Shown here: positions 50,344 through 57,613 of the stretch, in pieces
Layout of the letters: each line of letters begins with the position of its first letter
Position numbering within the stretch: the stretch's first letter is position 1
Origin: PALSA-968 sp964387075
Lineage (GTDB): Bacteria; Bacteroidota; Bacteroidia; B-17B0; Aurantibacillaceae
Direction: 5' to 3'
NCBI GenBank assembly: GCA_964387075.1
Contig: CAYLVB010000001.1
Span: 558,001-622,000, forward strand
Length of the DNA: 64,000 nucleotides
Program-made: the position numbers and the translations under genes
Notes under the pieces: model-generated
What the model was told of the DNA's origin: nothing
The model's input: the letters and a program-made list of their open reading frames with translations, nothing else
Databases searched by the model: none

Positions 50344-51615
50344 TCAATTAGCAGGCAAAACCTTAGCAGCGCACTCCCCAAAACCAATTCTTAACCCATC
50401 CTTTTGGCACCAGCCGCGCAGGATCACTGTATCATGGTCGTTAATGAATTTTCTTTCGCTGCCATCCTTCAATTTGATGGGTTGAGTACCGCGCCAGCTC
50501 AATTCCAACATAGATCCATATTGGTGTTTATCCGGACCGCTAATGGTACCGGATGCCATTAGATCGCCTACGTTGATGTTACAGCCGTTAACTGTGTGAT
50601 GAGCCAATTGCTGCTCCATGGTCCAGTACATATAACGGTAATTGCTTTCGCAAACGCGGGTGGCTTCGGCTTTTTCGGGCTGAATGTATACTTCAAGATT
50701 TATATCGATGTTCTTCTTTCCCGAATATTCGAGGTAAGGAAGTACTTTGGGTTCCTGTGTATACCCTTCCACGCGGAAAGGCTCTAAGGCTTCCAAAGTA
50801 ACGATCCAGGGAGAAACCGTTGAAGCAAAGTTCTTGGCCAGGAAAGGACCCAGCGGCACATACTCCCAGGTTTGAATATCGCGGGCGCTCCAGTCATTAA
50901 AAAGCATCATGCCGAAAATATGATCGTCGGCACTATCCGTCGAGACACTCTCTCCCATTTTCGTGGCCTTTCCTATGACAAAAGCTGTTTCCAATTCAAA
51001 ATCCAATAATTTACACGCACCAAAAACAGGCGGCGCGTCGGCAGGCTTTGTTTGTCCTTTAGGGCGATGAAAGCTATGCCCCGAAACACAAATAGAAGAA
51101 GCTCTCCCGTGATAGCCCACCGGCAAATGTTTCCAATTTGGCAAAAGCGCGTTCTCGGGATCGCGGAACATTTTTCCTACGTTGGTAGCGTGATCGATGC
51201 TCGAATAAAAATCAGTGTAATCGCCGATGCGCACCGGCAATGCCATTGTTACATCTTTTTGCAGCTTCAGTATCTGTGCGCGATCGGCCTCATTGCCCTG
51301 CAGTTCCTTATTACCCGAACTTAAAAGATCTGAAAGGCGCTTACGAAGAGCTCCCGTCGTTTCCTTACCCAAGGCGATAAGATCATTCAGGTATTGACGG
51401 GCAAAGATGTTTACCGGAAGATGAATATTGTTAAAATAGCTTAACTCATGTAATTTCTGAAGATCAACCACGTATTCTCCAATAGCAGTACAGGCATGCG
51501 GATCGGTCTTACCATCGGTATACATCCCAAAAGGAATATTTTGAATAGGAAAATCACTATCTGCTTTAACAGGGATCCAGGAAGTAAGTTTGGGGTCATT
51601 GGCTTTGTTGTCCAT
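50344..51615 (-). CDS. fahA: Fumarylacetoacetase
   Basis: Last step of tyrosine/phenylalanine breakdown: splits fumarylacetoacetate to fumarate and acetoacetate. 423 residues, the usual length of two-domain FAH. Family features: PFGMYTDGKTDPHACTAIGE at the N-terminus, DYTDFYSSIDHATNVGKMFR (metal/substrate residues), LPVGYHGRASSICVSG, FELETAFVIGKATKMGE, and MLFNDWSARDIQTWEYVPLG. No other tyrosine-catabolism genes are adjacent. Divergent from the DUF2157 operon. Confidence 0.95.
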   Translation of the reverse strand: MDNKANDPKLTSWIPVKADSDFPIQNIPFGMYTDGKTDPHACTAIGEYVVDLQKLHELSYFNNIHLPVNIFARQYLNDLIALGKETTGALRKRLSDLLSSGNKELQGNEADRAQILKLQKDVTMALPVRIGDYTDFYSSIDHATNVGKMFRDPENALLPNWKHLPVGYHGRASSICVSGHSFHRPKGQTKPADAPPVFGACKLLDFELETAFVIGKATKMGESVSTDSADDHIFGMMLFNDWSARDIQTWEYVPLGPFLAKNFASTVSPWIVTLEALEPFRVEGYTQEPKVLPYLEYSGKKNIDINLEVYIQPEKAEATRVCESNYRYMYWTMEQQLAHHTVNGCNINVGDLMASGTISGPDKHQYGSMLELSWRGTQPIKLKDGSERKFINDHDTVILRGWCQKDGLRIGFGECAAKVLPAN

Positions 51616-51670
51616 AGGCTGCTTTATGCGGGTAAATTTAGCTATAGATGTTAATAAACCACGCTTTTTT

Positions 51671-51702
51671 TTGTAAACAGGCTCTAAAAAACTGTACTTT
51701 TA
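51671..51702 (+). promoter_or_regulatory. Promoter of the DUF2157 operon, almost touching the start codon
   Basis: TTG at 51671-51673, 21-bp spacer, TACTTTTA at 51695-51702 (one base off TAnnTTTG). Only 4 bp separate the -7 box from the ATG at 51707, so the transcript would be nearly or fully leaderless. Confidence 0.45.
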
Positions 51703-51706
51703 TTGT

Positions 51707-53011
51707 ATGAACAAGAACCTCGTAAAAGAGCTGGACGAACTGAAGGCAGCGGGTGTCATTGACGAGGAGACTTCCGGCCGTATTTCGGAGTATTACAAGA
51801 TCAAAGGAGATGGCTCCCAGAACAGGCTCTTCGTGGTTTTTGGCGTGCTGGGCGCAATTTTGGTGGGACTCGGGCTTATTTTGATCATTGCCCATAACTG
51901 GGATGATCTTTCGAGGCCGGTGAAAGTGTTCTTTTCCTTTCTTCCCCTACTTGCCGGGCAATTCTTTTGCGGATTCTCCATTCTTAAAAGGCAGACCAGC
52001 CCCGCCTGGAAAGAAAGTTCGACCGTGTTTCTCTTTTTTGCTGTGGGATCGAGCATCAGCCTCATCAGCCAGGTCTATAATATCCATGGCGACCTAAGTA
52101 CCTTTCTTTTTACCTGGATGATCTTGTGTTTGCCCCTGGTTTACATCCTGCGTTCTTCCATGGCCTCCCTGCTTTACATTATTGGCATCACCTATTACCA
52201 GGTTTGCAGTAATTACGATTTTGATATTTTCAACCATCATCATAAGGAATCTTTCAATTACTGGTGGATGCTGTTACTCATTGTGCCGCACTACCACTCG
52301 GTCTACCTGCGCAATGCCAACAGCAATTACCTTACTTTCCTCAATTGGTTCGTGCCTATTTCCATCACCATTTCGCTGGGTGCCGTGGCGCGACATACAG
52401 AAGAGTTCATTTTCATTGCTTACATGTGTTTGTTCTCTATCTTTTACATGATCGGCACTTCGCCTTTCTTTGATAATACACGGCGAAGAGTGAACGGGTA
52501 TCTTGTCATAGGTTCGTTGGGCACCATGCATATCTTAATGATGATGAGCTTTCATTGGTTTTGGGAAGAACTGGCCGGGAAAGGACTTACATGGGAAGAT
52601 TTTGCCGGCAGAGAGTTTTGGGTAACGCTGATGATGACCACCATTGCCTGCGGGATGTATTACATGACCCAAAAAAGAAGGGGCTGGCGCGAATTGCGGC
52701 CTATGAACTTTGCTTTTGCCATTTATATTTTGATCTTCCTGCTTGGGCTCAGTAATTCCGTGCTGCCGGTCATTCTTATTAACTTACTGGTGCTTGGGCT
52801 GGGCGTGTTCACCATCCGGCTAGGAACAAAAGCGGATCACCTGGGAGTACTGAACTATGGCCTGCTTACCATTACTACGCTGATCATCTGCAGATTCTTC
52901 GACAGCCACATGAGCTTTGTGGTTAGAGGGCTTTTATTTGTACTTGTGGGCGCGGGATTCTTCCTGGTGAATTATTTAATGCTTAAGAAAAGAAAAGCAG
53001 GGAACGTATGA
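51707..53011 (+). CDS. DUF2157 multi-span membrane protein
   Basis: 434 residues. A soluble N-terminal helical part (VKELDELKAAGVIDEETSGR) precedes at least ten hydrophobic spans (FVVFGVLGAILVGLGLILII; HNWDDLSRPVKVFFSFLPLL), the DUF2157 signature. The gene overlaps the next one by 4 bp, and DUF2157 and GDYXXLXY proteins are a common pair. Function is unknown; a transport or lipid-linked envelope role is sometimes supposed. Confidence 0.88.
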   Translation: MNKNLVKELDELKAAGVIDEETSGRISEYYKIKGDGSQNRLFVVFGVLGAILVGLGLILIIAHNWDDLSRPVKVFFSFLPLLAGQFFCGFSILKRQTSPAWKESSTVFLFFAVGSSISLISQVYNIHGDLSTFLFTWMILCLPLVYILRSSMASLLYIIGITYYQVCSNYDFDIFNHHHKESFNYWWMLLLIVPHYHSVYLRNANSNYLTFLNWFVPISITISLGAVARHTEEFIFIAYMCLFSIFYMIGTSPFFDNTRRRVNGYLVIGSLGTMHILMMMSFHWFWEELAGKGLTWEDFAGREFWVTLMMTTIACGMYYMTQKRRGWRELRPMNFAFAIYILIFLLGLSNSVLPVILINLLVLGLGVFTIRLGTKADHLGVLNYGLLTITTLIICRFFDSHMSFVVRGLLFVLVGAGFFLVNYLMLKKRKAGNV

Positions 53012-53565
53012 AGAGGCCGATATTCATATTTTTTGTGATAGTAGCCCTGCTGCAAATGGCGGTGCCGGCCAAATTGATATTGGACAAGGAGAATATACTG
53101 AGCCTGGGTACACCTTACAAATTCCGCACTGCCCCAGTAGATCCCTACGATCCTTTTCGCGGCAAATACATTGTACTGACCTTTGACGCAAACCGCTTTG
53201 AAGTACCCAACGACAGCTCGTGGCACACCGGCGATATGGTTTACGTACATTTGGGTAACGATAGCGCGGGTTACGCCAAGATCAAGGACCTTACCTACCA
53301 GCCGCCAGCCGACGGAAATATTGATTACGTGAAAGCCAGGATACAGTATGCCTATGGAAATAATGTCACCATTGAGTACACCTTTAACCGTTTTTACATG
53401 GAAGAAAGTAAAGCGGAAGACGCGGAGAACACTTACCGCACCCTGCAATGGGATACTGCCCAGCATGTATACGCATTGGTGAATGTAAGGAATGGTGACG
53501 CGGTGATAAAAGATGTGATGATCAATGACAGATCGATAGCCGATATTGTGGAGGAGCAAAAATGA
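53008..53565 (+). CDS. GDYXXLXY-domain exported protein
   Basis: 185 residues, N-terminal membrane anchor/signal (PIFIFFVIVALLQMAVPAKL). The family-defining motif GDYxxLxY is degenerate here: FRGKYIVLTF, with Lys for Asp and Phe for the last Tyr. The rest is beta-rich (AGYAKIKDLTYQPPADGNID; ALVNVRNGDAVIKDVMIND). Translationally coupled on both sides (4-bp overlaps with the DUF2157 gene and the PBP4 gene). Function unknown. Confidence 0.85.
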   Translation: MKRPIFIFFVIVALLQMAVPAKLILDKENILSLGTPYKFRTAPVDPYDPFRGKYIVLTFDANRFEVPNDSSWHTGDMVYVHLGNDSAGYAKIKDLTYQPPADGNIDYVKARIQYAYGNNVTIEYTFNRFYMEESKAEDAENTYRTLQWDTAQHVYALVNVRNGDAVIKDVMINDRSIADIVEEQK

Positions 53566-55022
53566 AGCGACTAATCCTTCTTTCCATAGTGTTCTTTAGT
53601 GCCGCGTCGTATTCCTTTTCTCAAAACATAACCGATTTTGTTGGCGAACTGAAAAAAGGTACGGAGTTACAAAATGCTTCCATCAGTTTGTGTGTGCTGG
53701 ATGCGGCTACCGGTTCTACGGTATGTGAATACAATGGCAAAACGAGTCTCACGCCGGCCAGTACGATGAAGATCGTTACCACGGCTACTTCCCTGCAATT
53801 ATTAGGAAAAGATTTTCGTTACGAAACCCAGTTACAGCACAGCGGCACTTTTGATAAGACAAGCGGGGTGATAGACGGCGATCTGATCATCAAAGGCGGA
53901 GGAGACCCTTCGTTGAACTCGGAATATTTCAGAAAACCCGAAGACACTTTTTTTGTGGCGAATAAATGGGCGACCATATTGAAGGAAAAAGGAGTAAAGA
54001 AGATCACCGGCAAGATCGTTATTGATGTAAGTTGTTTTGAAGAAGACGTGCCCGGCACCTGGGTATGGGGCGACCTTGGGAATTATTTTGGCGCTGCGCC
54101 TAATGGCCTTTCCTACAACGACAATAAATTCTACATTGTATTCAAACCGGTTGCGAAGTCGGGCGATTCGGTTTGCATCAATAAAACAGTTCCCTGCATT
54201 GGCGACCTGTGTTTTCAAAACAGTGTGAAAGCCGGAGGAAGTGAGGATAACGCCATTGTTTACCGCGCTCCATTCAGTAATAACGTCACCATTCATGGCA
54301 CACTTCCTGTAAGCGCCAAAACACAATCCATAGAAGCTTCTTTGCCTGAGCCGGGTCTTTTGCTTGCCAAACATTTACAAACAGCTTTAACAACGGCGGG
54401 CATCGAATTAAAGAATACGCAAACGTTCAAGGTCACCGCGCACAATAAAAAGGAATACAGCGCGGCCCGGAGTCATTTGTATACGCACCGCTCGCCCACC
54501 CTTGAGAAAATAATTTATTTTACCACGCTGCACAGCAACAACATGTACGCCGAGAGCATTTTTAAAATGATGGCTTTGAAAAAGGGTGGCTGGGGAAGCA
54601 CGTACCAGGGCATGACCACGGTGAGCAATCATTTAAAGAGCAAAGGCTTTGATCCTAACGGGCTTTTCATTAATGATGGCAGCGGTCTATCGCGCAGCAA
54701 CGCGATCACTTCCGAGCATCTTTCAAAAATTCTATTGATGATGTGGAATGACAGTCTCACAAAAGCCCCGTTCTATAATTCACTCCCGGTTGCAGGAGTA
54801 AGCGGCTCCTTGCGTAGCCTTGGCAAAGGAACCATGCTGGAAAATAATTTACGCGCCAAAAGCGGTTATATTACCCGTGTGCGCTCTTACGCCGGTTACA
54901 TGAAAACCAAGGCCGGCAAAGATGTTTGCGTAAGCCTTATCATCAATAACTTTAACGGAAGTCCATCCGAGACCAAGAAAAAGATGGAAGAGATCTTTTT
55001 GAAGGTGTACGAGCTTTTTTAA
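53562..55022 (+). CDS. dacB: D-alanyl-D-alanine carboxypeptidase/endopeptidase (PBP4, DacB-type)
   Basis: Periplasmic serine hydrolase that trims or cuts peptidoglycan cross-links. 486 residues with signal peptide (LILLSIVFFSAASYSFSQ). Active-site motifs: SxxK as S-T-M-K in LTPASTMKIVTTATSLQLLG, SxN as S-N-N in LHSNNMYAESIF, and KTG-equivalent K-S-G in LRAKSGYITRVRSYAG. The insertion between the first and second motifs is typical of PBP4. Its place behind DUF2157 and GDYXXLXY suggests an envelope role for the operon. Confidence 0.92.
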   Translation: MKRLILLSIVFFSAASYSFSQNITDFVGELKKGTELQNASISLCVLDAATGSTVCEYNGKTSLTPASTMKIVTTATSLQLLGKDFRYETQLQHSGTFDKTSGVIDGDLIIKGGGDPSLNSEYFRKPEDTFFVANKWATILKEKGVKKITGKIVIDVSCFEEDVPGTWVWGDLGNYFGAAPNGLSYNDNKFYIVFKPVAKSGDSVCINKTVPCIGDLCFQNSVKAGGSEDNAIVYRAPFSNNVTIHGTLPVSAKTQSIEASLPEPGLLLAKHLQTALTTAGIELKNTQTFKVTAHNKKEYSAARSHLYTHRSPTLEKIIYFTTLHSNNMYAESIFKMMALKKGGWGSTYQGMTTVSNHLKSKGFDPNGLFINDGSGLSRSNAITSEHLSKILLMMWNDSLTKAPFYNSLPVAGVSGSLRSLGKGTMLENNLRAKSGYITRVRSYAGYMKTKAGKDVCVSLIINNFNGSPSETKKKMEEIFLKVYELF

Positions 55023-55049
55023 AACATTAAGCTGAACAACCAAAGTACA

Positions 55050-55123
55050 ATTGAAAATTTAAAATTTACCATTGAAAAAGTACTCCTTAAAATTCTACTT
55101 TTTCAATTATCAATTTTAAATGG
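55050..55123. repeat. Heptad-phased inverted repeat after dacB
   Basis: Five 7-bp words from 55050 (ATTGAAA, ATTTAAA, ATTTACC, ATTGAAA, AAGTACT). ATTGAAAAAGTA (55071-55082) pairs perfectly with TACTTTTTCAAT (55096-55107), and the outer right arm repeats the words on the minus strand. The opening words match those at 10908. Confidence 0.6.
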
Positions 55124-55160
55124 CTGTTGTGCAGGAGCCTCACCCTGCGGATAAGAACCA

Positions 55161-55253
55161 TGCGTAGTTTAAGATCCTAATCTACGCATATTTTGCGTAT
55201 ATTAATTTGTTTTGTGCGTAGAATAATCGTATATTTGACGCATATTATGCGTA
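55161..55253. promoter_or_regulatory. Multi-site TGCGTA operator of the fic gene
   Basis: Six TGCGTA-type half-sites in 93 bp. Two form palindromes: TACGCATATTTTGCGTA at 55183-55199, upstream of the -33 element, and ACGCATATTATGCGT at 55238-55252, which contains the ATG itself. Single half-sites TGCGTAG lie at 55161-55167 and 55215-55221. The layout blocks both polymerase binding and initiation, as in a tightly self-repressed gene. Confidence 0.7.
55207..55237 (+). promoter_or_regulatory. Promoter of the fic gene
   Basis: TTG at 55207-55209, 20-bp spacer, TATATTTG at 55230-55237 (full match). The -7 box ends 9 bp before the ATG and directly adjoins an operator palindrome. Confidence 0.6.
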
Positions 55254-56359
55254 GATCAGTTTACATACATCAGCACAAGAACTGGCCCCAGCTTACCTGG
55301 GATAAGGAGACCCTGGCCTACCGCGCCGGGCAGGTACGCTACCTGCAAGGGAAACTTTTGGGAAAAATGGAGGGCCTGGGGTTTAAACTGCGTGAAGAAG
55401 CCGTGTTGGAAACACTTACCCAGGATGTGCTAAGATCAAGCGAAATAGAGGGTGAATTTTTGAACATGGAAATGGTACGCTCGTCGGTGGCGCGGCAGTT
55501 GGGCATGCATGTGCCGGGCCTCACCCGCTCCGATCATTATACCGATGGTGTGGTTGAAATGATGCTTGACGCTACGCAGCATTATGCCAAACCACTCAGT
55601 AAAGAACGCCTCTTTAGCTGGCACGCGGCCTTATTTCCAACCGGGAAAAGCGGCATGCACAAAATAACAGTTGGGCATTGGCGCAATGATGCCATGGGGC
55701 CCATGCAGGTAGTATCAGGCCCAATGGGAAAAGAAAAGGTGCATTTTGAAGCGCCCGCCGCACGTCTTTTGAATAAAGAGATGCAACTTTTTTTAAAATG
55801 GTTCAACGCCAAAGATAATACCGACCCGCTTTTACGCTCGGGGCTGGCGCATTTTTGGTTTGTAACCGTACATCCTTTTGATGATGGTAACGGACGTATG
55901 GCCCGCGCCCTGGCCGACCTCCTGCTGGCCCGCGCCGATGAGACCAACCAACGCTTTTACAGCATGTCGGCACAAATACTGACAAAACGCAAGGATTATT
56001 ACGCTGTTTTGGAAAGAACACAAAAAGGAGATCTTGATGTAAGCGAATGGCTTGCCTGGTACCTCGATTGCCTGGAAGGAGCGCTGAAAACAACCGGCAA
56101 AACATTAGAGAAAGTGTTGGCCAAGGCCGATTTTTGGGATAAGCATGCTGCTACAGCACTGAACGAAAGGCAAAGAAAAATGGTTAACAAATTGCAGGAT
56201 AACTTTGATGGAAAACTCAGTTCCACCAAATGGGCCAAAATGTGCAAATGCTCGCACGATACCGCCCTAAGAGACCTGCAGGATCTTTTAGATAAAAAGA
56301 TGTTGCGCAAAGATGCCGCCGGCGGAAGAAGTACGAGCTACGAATTGGTGTACAGGTAG
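55247..56359 (+). CDS. Fic-family protein (DUF4172-type N-terminus), probable AMP-transferase
   Basis: 370 residues. Start at 55247, inside the operator palindrome; the longer frame runs through the promoter and is rejected. N-terminal DUF4172-like region (MRRSVYIHQHKNWPQLTWDK) is followed by the inhibitory motif (S/T)xxxE(G/N) as S64-S-E-I-E68-G69, which makes it a class II (N-terminally self-inhibited) Fic. The core reads HPFDDGNGRMARAL at about 209, with all catalytic residues of HPFx(D/E)GNGRxxR intact. The C-terminal 100 residues look like a winged helix (KMCKCSHDTALRDLQDLLDK), consistent with autoregulation at the TGCGTA sites. Confidence 0.93.
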   Translation: MRRSVYIHQHKNWPQLTWDKETLAYRAGQVRYLQGKLLGKMEGLGFKLREEAVLETLTQDVLRSSEIEGEFLNMEMVRSSVARQLGMHVPGLTRSDHYTDGVVEMMLDATQHYAKPLSKERLFSWHAALFPTGKSGMHKITVGHWRNDAMGPMQVVSGPMGKEKVHFEAPAARLLNKEMQLFLKWFNAKDNTDPLLRSGLAHFWFVTVHPFDDGNGRMARALADLLLARADETNQRFYSMSAQILTKRKDYYAVLERTQKGDLDVSEWLAWYLDCLEGALKTTGKTLEKVLAKADFWDKHAATALNERQRKMVNKLQDNFDGKLSSTKWAKMCKCSHDTALRDLQDLLDKKMLRKDAAGGRSTSYELVYR

Positions 56360-56505
56360 CTCTTCTGATTTTATTATCAATTAATTAACCGTCCCCCGGA
56401 ATTACCGCCGGAATACCCTACCTTCGGTACACCGAAGTTTGTCATTCAGAAAAAGCGGAGAAAAGAAGGTCTTGAAACATAAAACAGGTTGATTTACTGG
56501 AAATT

Positions 56506-56571
56506 CCGCGCAAACAGACCCCAGTTGACCGTGTGAAACTGACCCCACTTCTGCGCGGCAAATTGACCCCG
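56506..56571. mobile_element. IS-end-like fragment with GACCCC repeats
   Basis: CAGACCCCAG, AACTGACCCC and AATTGACCCC occur in 60 bp, flanked by CCGCGC (56506-56511) and its inverse GCGCGG (56553-56558). Multiple TGACCCC repeats near an end are common in IS21-family elements. No transposase gene is present, so this would be a solitary relic. The 267-bp gap holding it (56360-56626) has no gene. Confidence 0.35.
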
Positions 56572-56626
56572 GGAAAACAGTTTTGGAAAATGGGGTACAC
56601 TACACCAGTAATAGTTTTAAGTTTAT

Positions 56627-57613
56627 CTAAAACTTCGGGCAAGGCACCGCGATCTTCTTTTTCTTTTTCCTGGCTTTGCACATCTGGTAGGAGAGTGTTA
56701 CTTCGTGTGCTCCCTTAGAGAGACCTGCCAGTTTAGAGATGGTGATATCAAAACTATAACCAATGTTCAAACGCTTGGTCTTCATGCCAAGTATCATCGC
56801 TACAGCATCGTTATTGGCATAACCCGGCTTGTAGCGTTTAACTGGTATGCCCCTGTACCAAACACCAAAACTCACAAAGCCATGCGTGAAATAAGCCCCT
56901 ATATCCAGTTGATCGAACTTGTTCTGGTGGCGATAATGCACTACAGGGTTCACCGATTTCATATGCGCTTCATCCTTCTCGTCCTCGTCTATAAGATATT
57001 TCATGCCCCCATGTACGGTCAGCTTAATAGGCAGCGTAGCGCCTTCAATGCCCATAAGCGTTTCATCAGGCCGGTTAAGGTGGTAAACAGATACTCCGCC
57101 CCAGTATTTGGCCGAATAGATGAGCCCTCCGGCTCCCACATCAAAGAATACTTTGGTTTGGGTTGGTTGCTCAACGGTTGTTCCGTAGTAGATCTCGTCG
57201 CCAAACCGCAGGTTGTTGAAATTAATACTTCGCATACCAATGCCGGGCTGTATGGCGAAACGGGTTATCCACTCGCGGTTTATCTTAGCCTGGTAAGCGA
57301 TCATGGGAGTAATGATGGTGGTATGCAAGGCTCCGGAACCGGCGTAATCATCGCCCACCAAAAGCCCCGCGCCTATATTCTGCGCCGAGAAGGTATGATC
57401 GATGCTAAGAAGTGTTGATTTATACGTTTTATAAATACCCGGCCATTGGTTACGGTATGTAAGTGAAACACGAGAACACACATCGGCACCCGCGAAAGCC
57501 GGGTTCAGGTACAAAGGCGATGAATAGAACTGCGTAAAATGCATATCCTGCCCACGCACCAACACCGATTGGAACACCACAAGCAACAAAGCTATTCTAA
57601 TATACCTGCTCAT
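56627..57613 (-). CDS. PorP/SprF-family type IX secretion membrane protein
   Basis: Outer-membrane barrel-like protein of 328 residues. Signal peptide IALLLVVFQSVLVRGQ, then the family signature MHFTQFYSSPLYLNPAFAGA and YRNQWPGIYKTYKSTLLSID. Further PorP/SprF hallmarks: GLLVGDDYAGSGALHTTIIT, AIQPGIGMRSINFNNLRFGD and YSFDITISKLAGLSKGAHEV. SprF-type proteins help deliver or anchor the adhesin encoded beside them. It overlaps the PD40 gene by 4 bp and is last in the minus-strand operon adhesin-PD40-PorP. Confidence 0.92.
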   Translation of the reverse strand: MSRYIRIALLLVVFQSVLVRGQDMHFTQFYSSPLYLNPAFAGADVCSRVSLTYRNQWPGIYKTYKSTLLSIDHTFSAQNIGAGLLVGDDYAGSGALHTTIITPMIAYQAKINREWITRFAIQPGIGMRSINFNNLRFGDEIYYGTTVEQPTQTKVFFDVGAGGLIYSAKYWGGVSVYHLNRPDETLMGIEGATLPIKLTVHGGMKYLIDEDEKDEAHMKSVNPVVHYRHQNKFDQLDIGAYFTHGFVSFGVWYRGIPVKRYKPGYANNDAVAMILGMKTKRLNIGYSFDITISKLAGLSKGAHEVTLSYQMCKARKKKKKIAVPCPKF

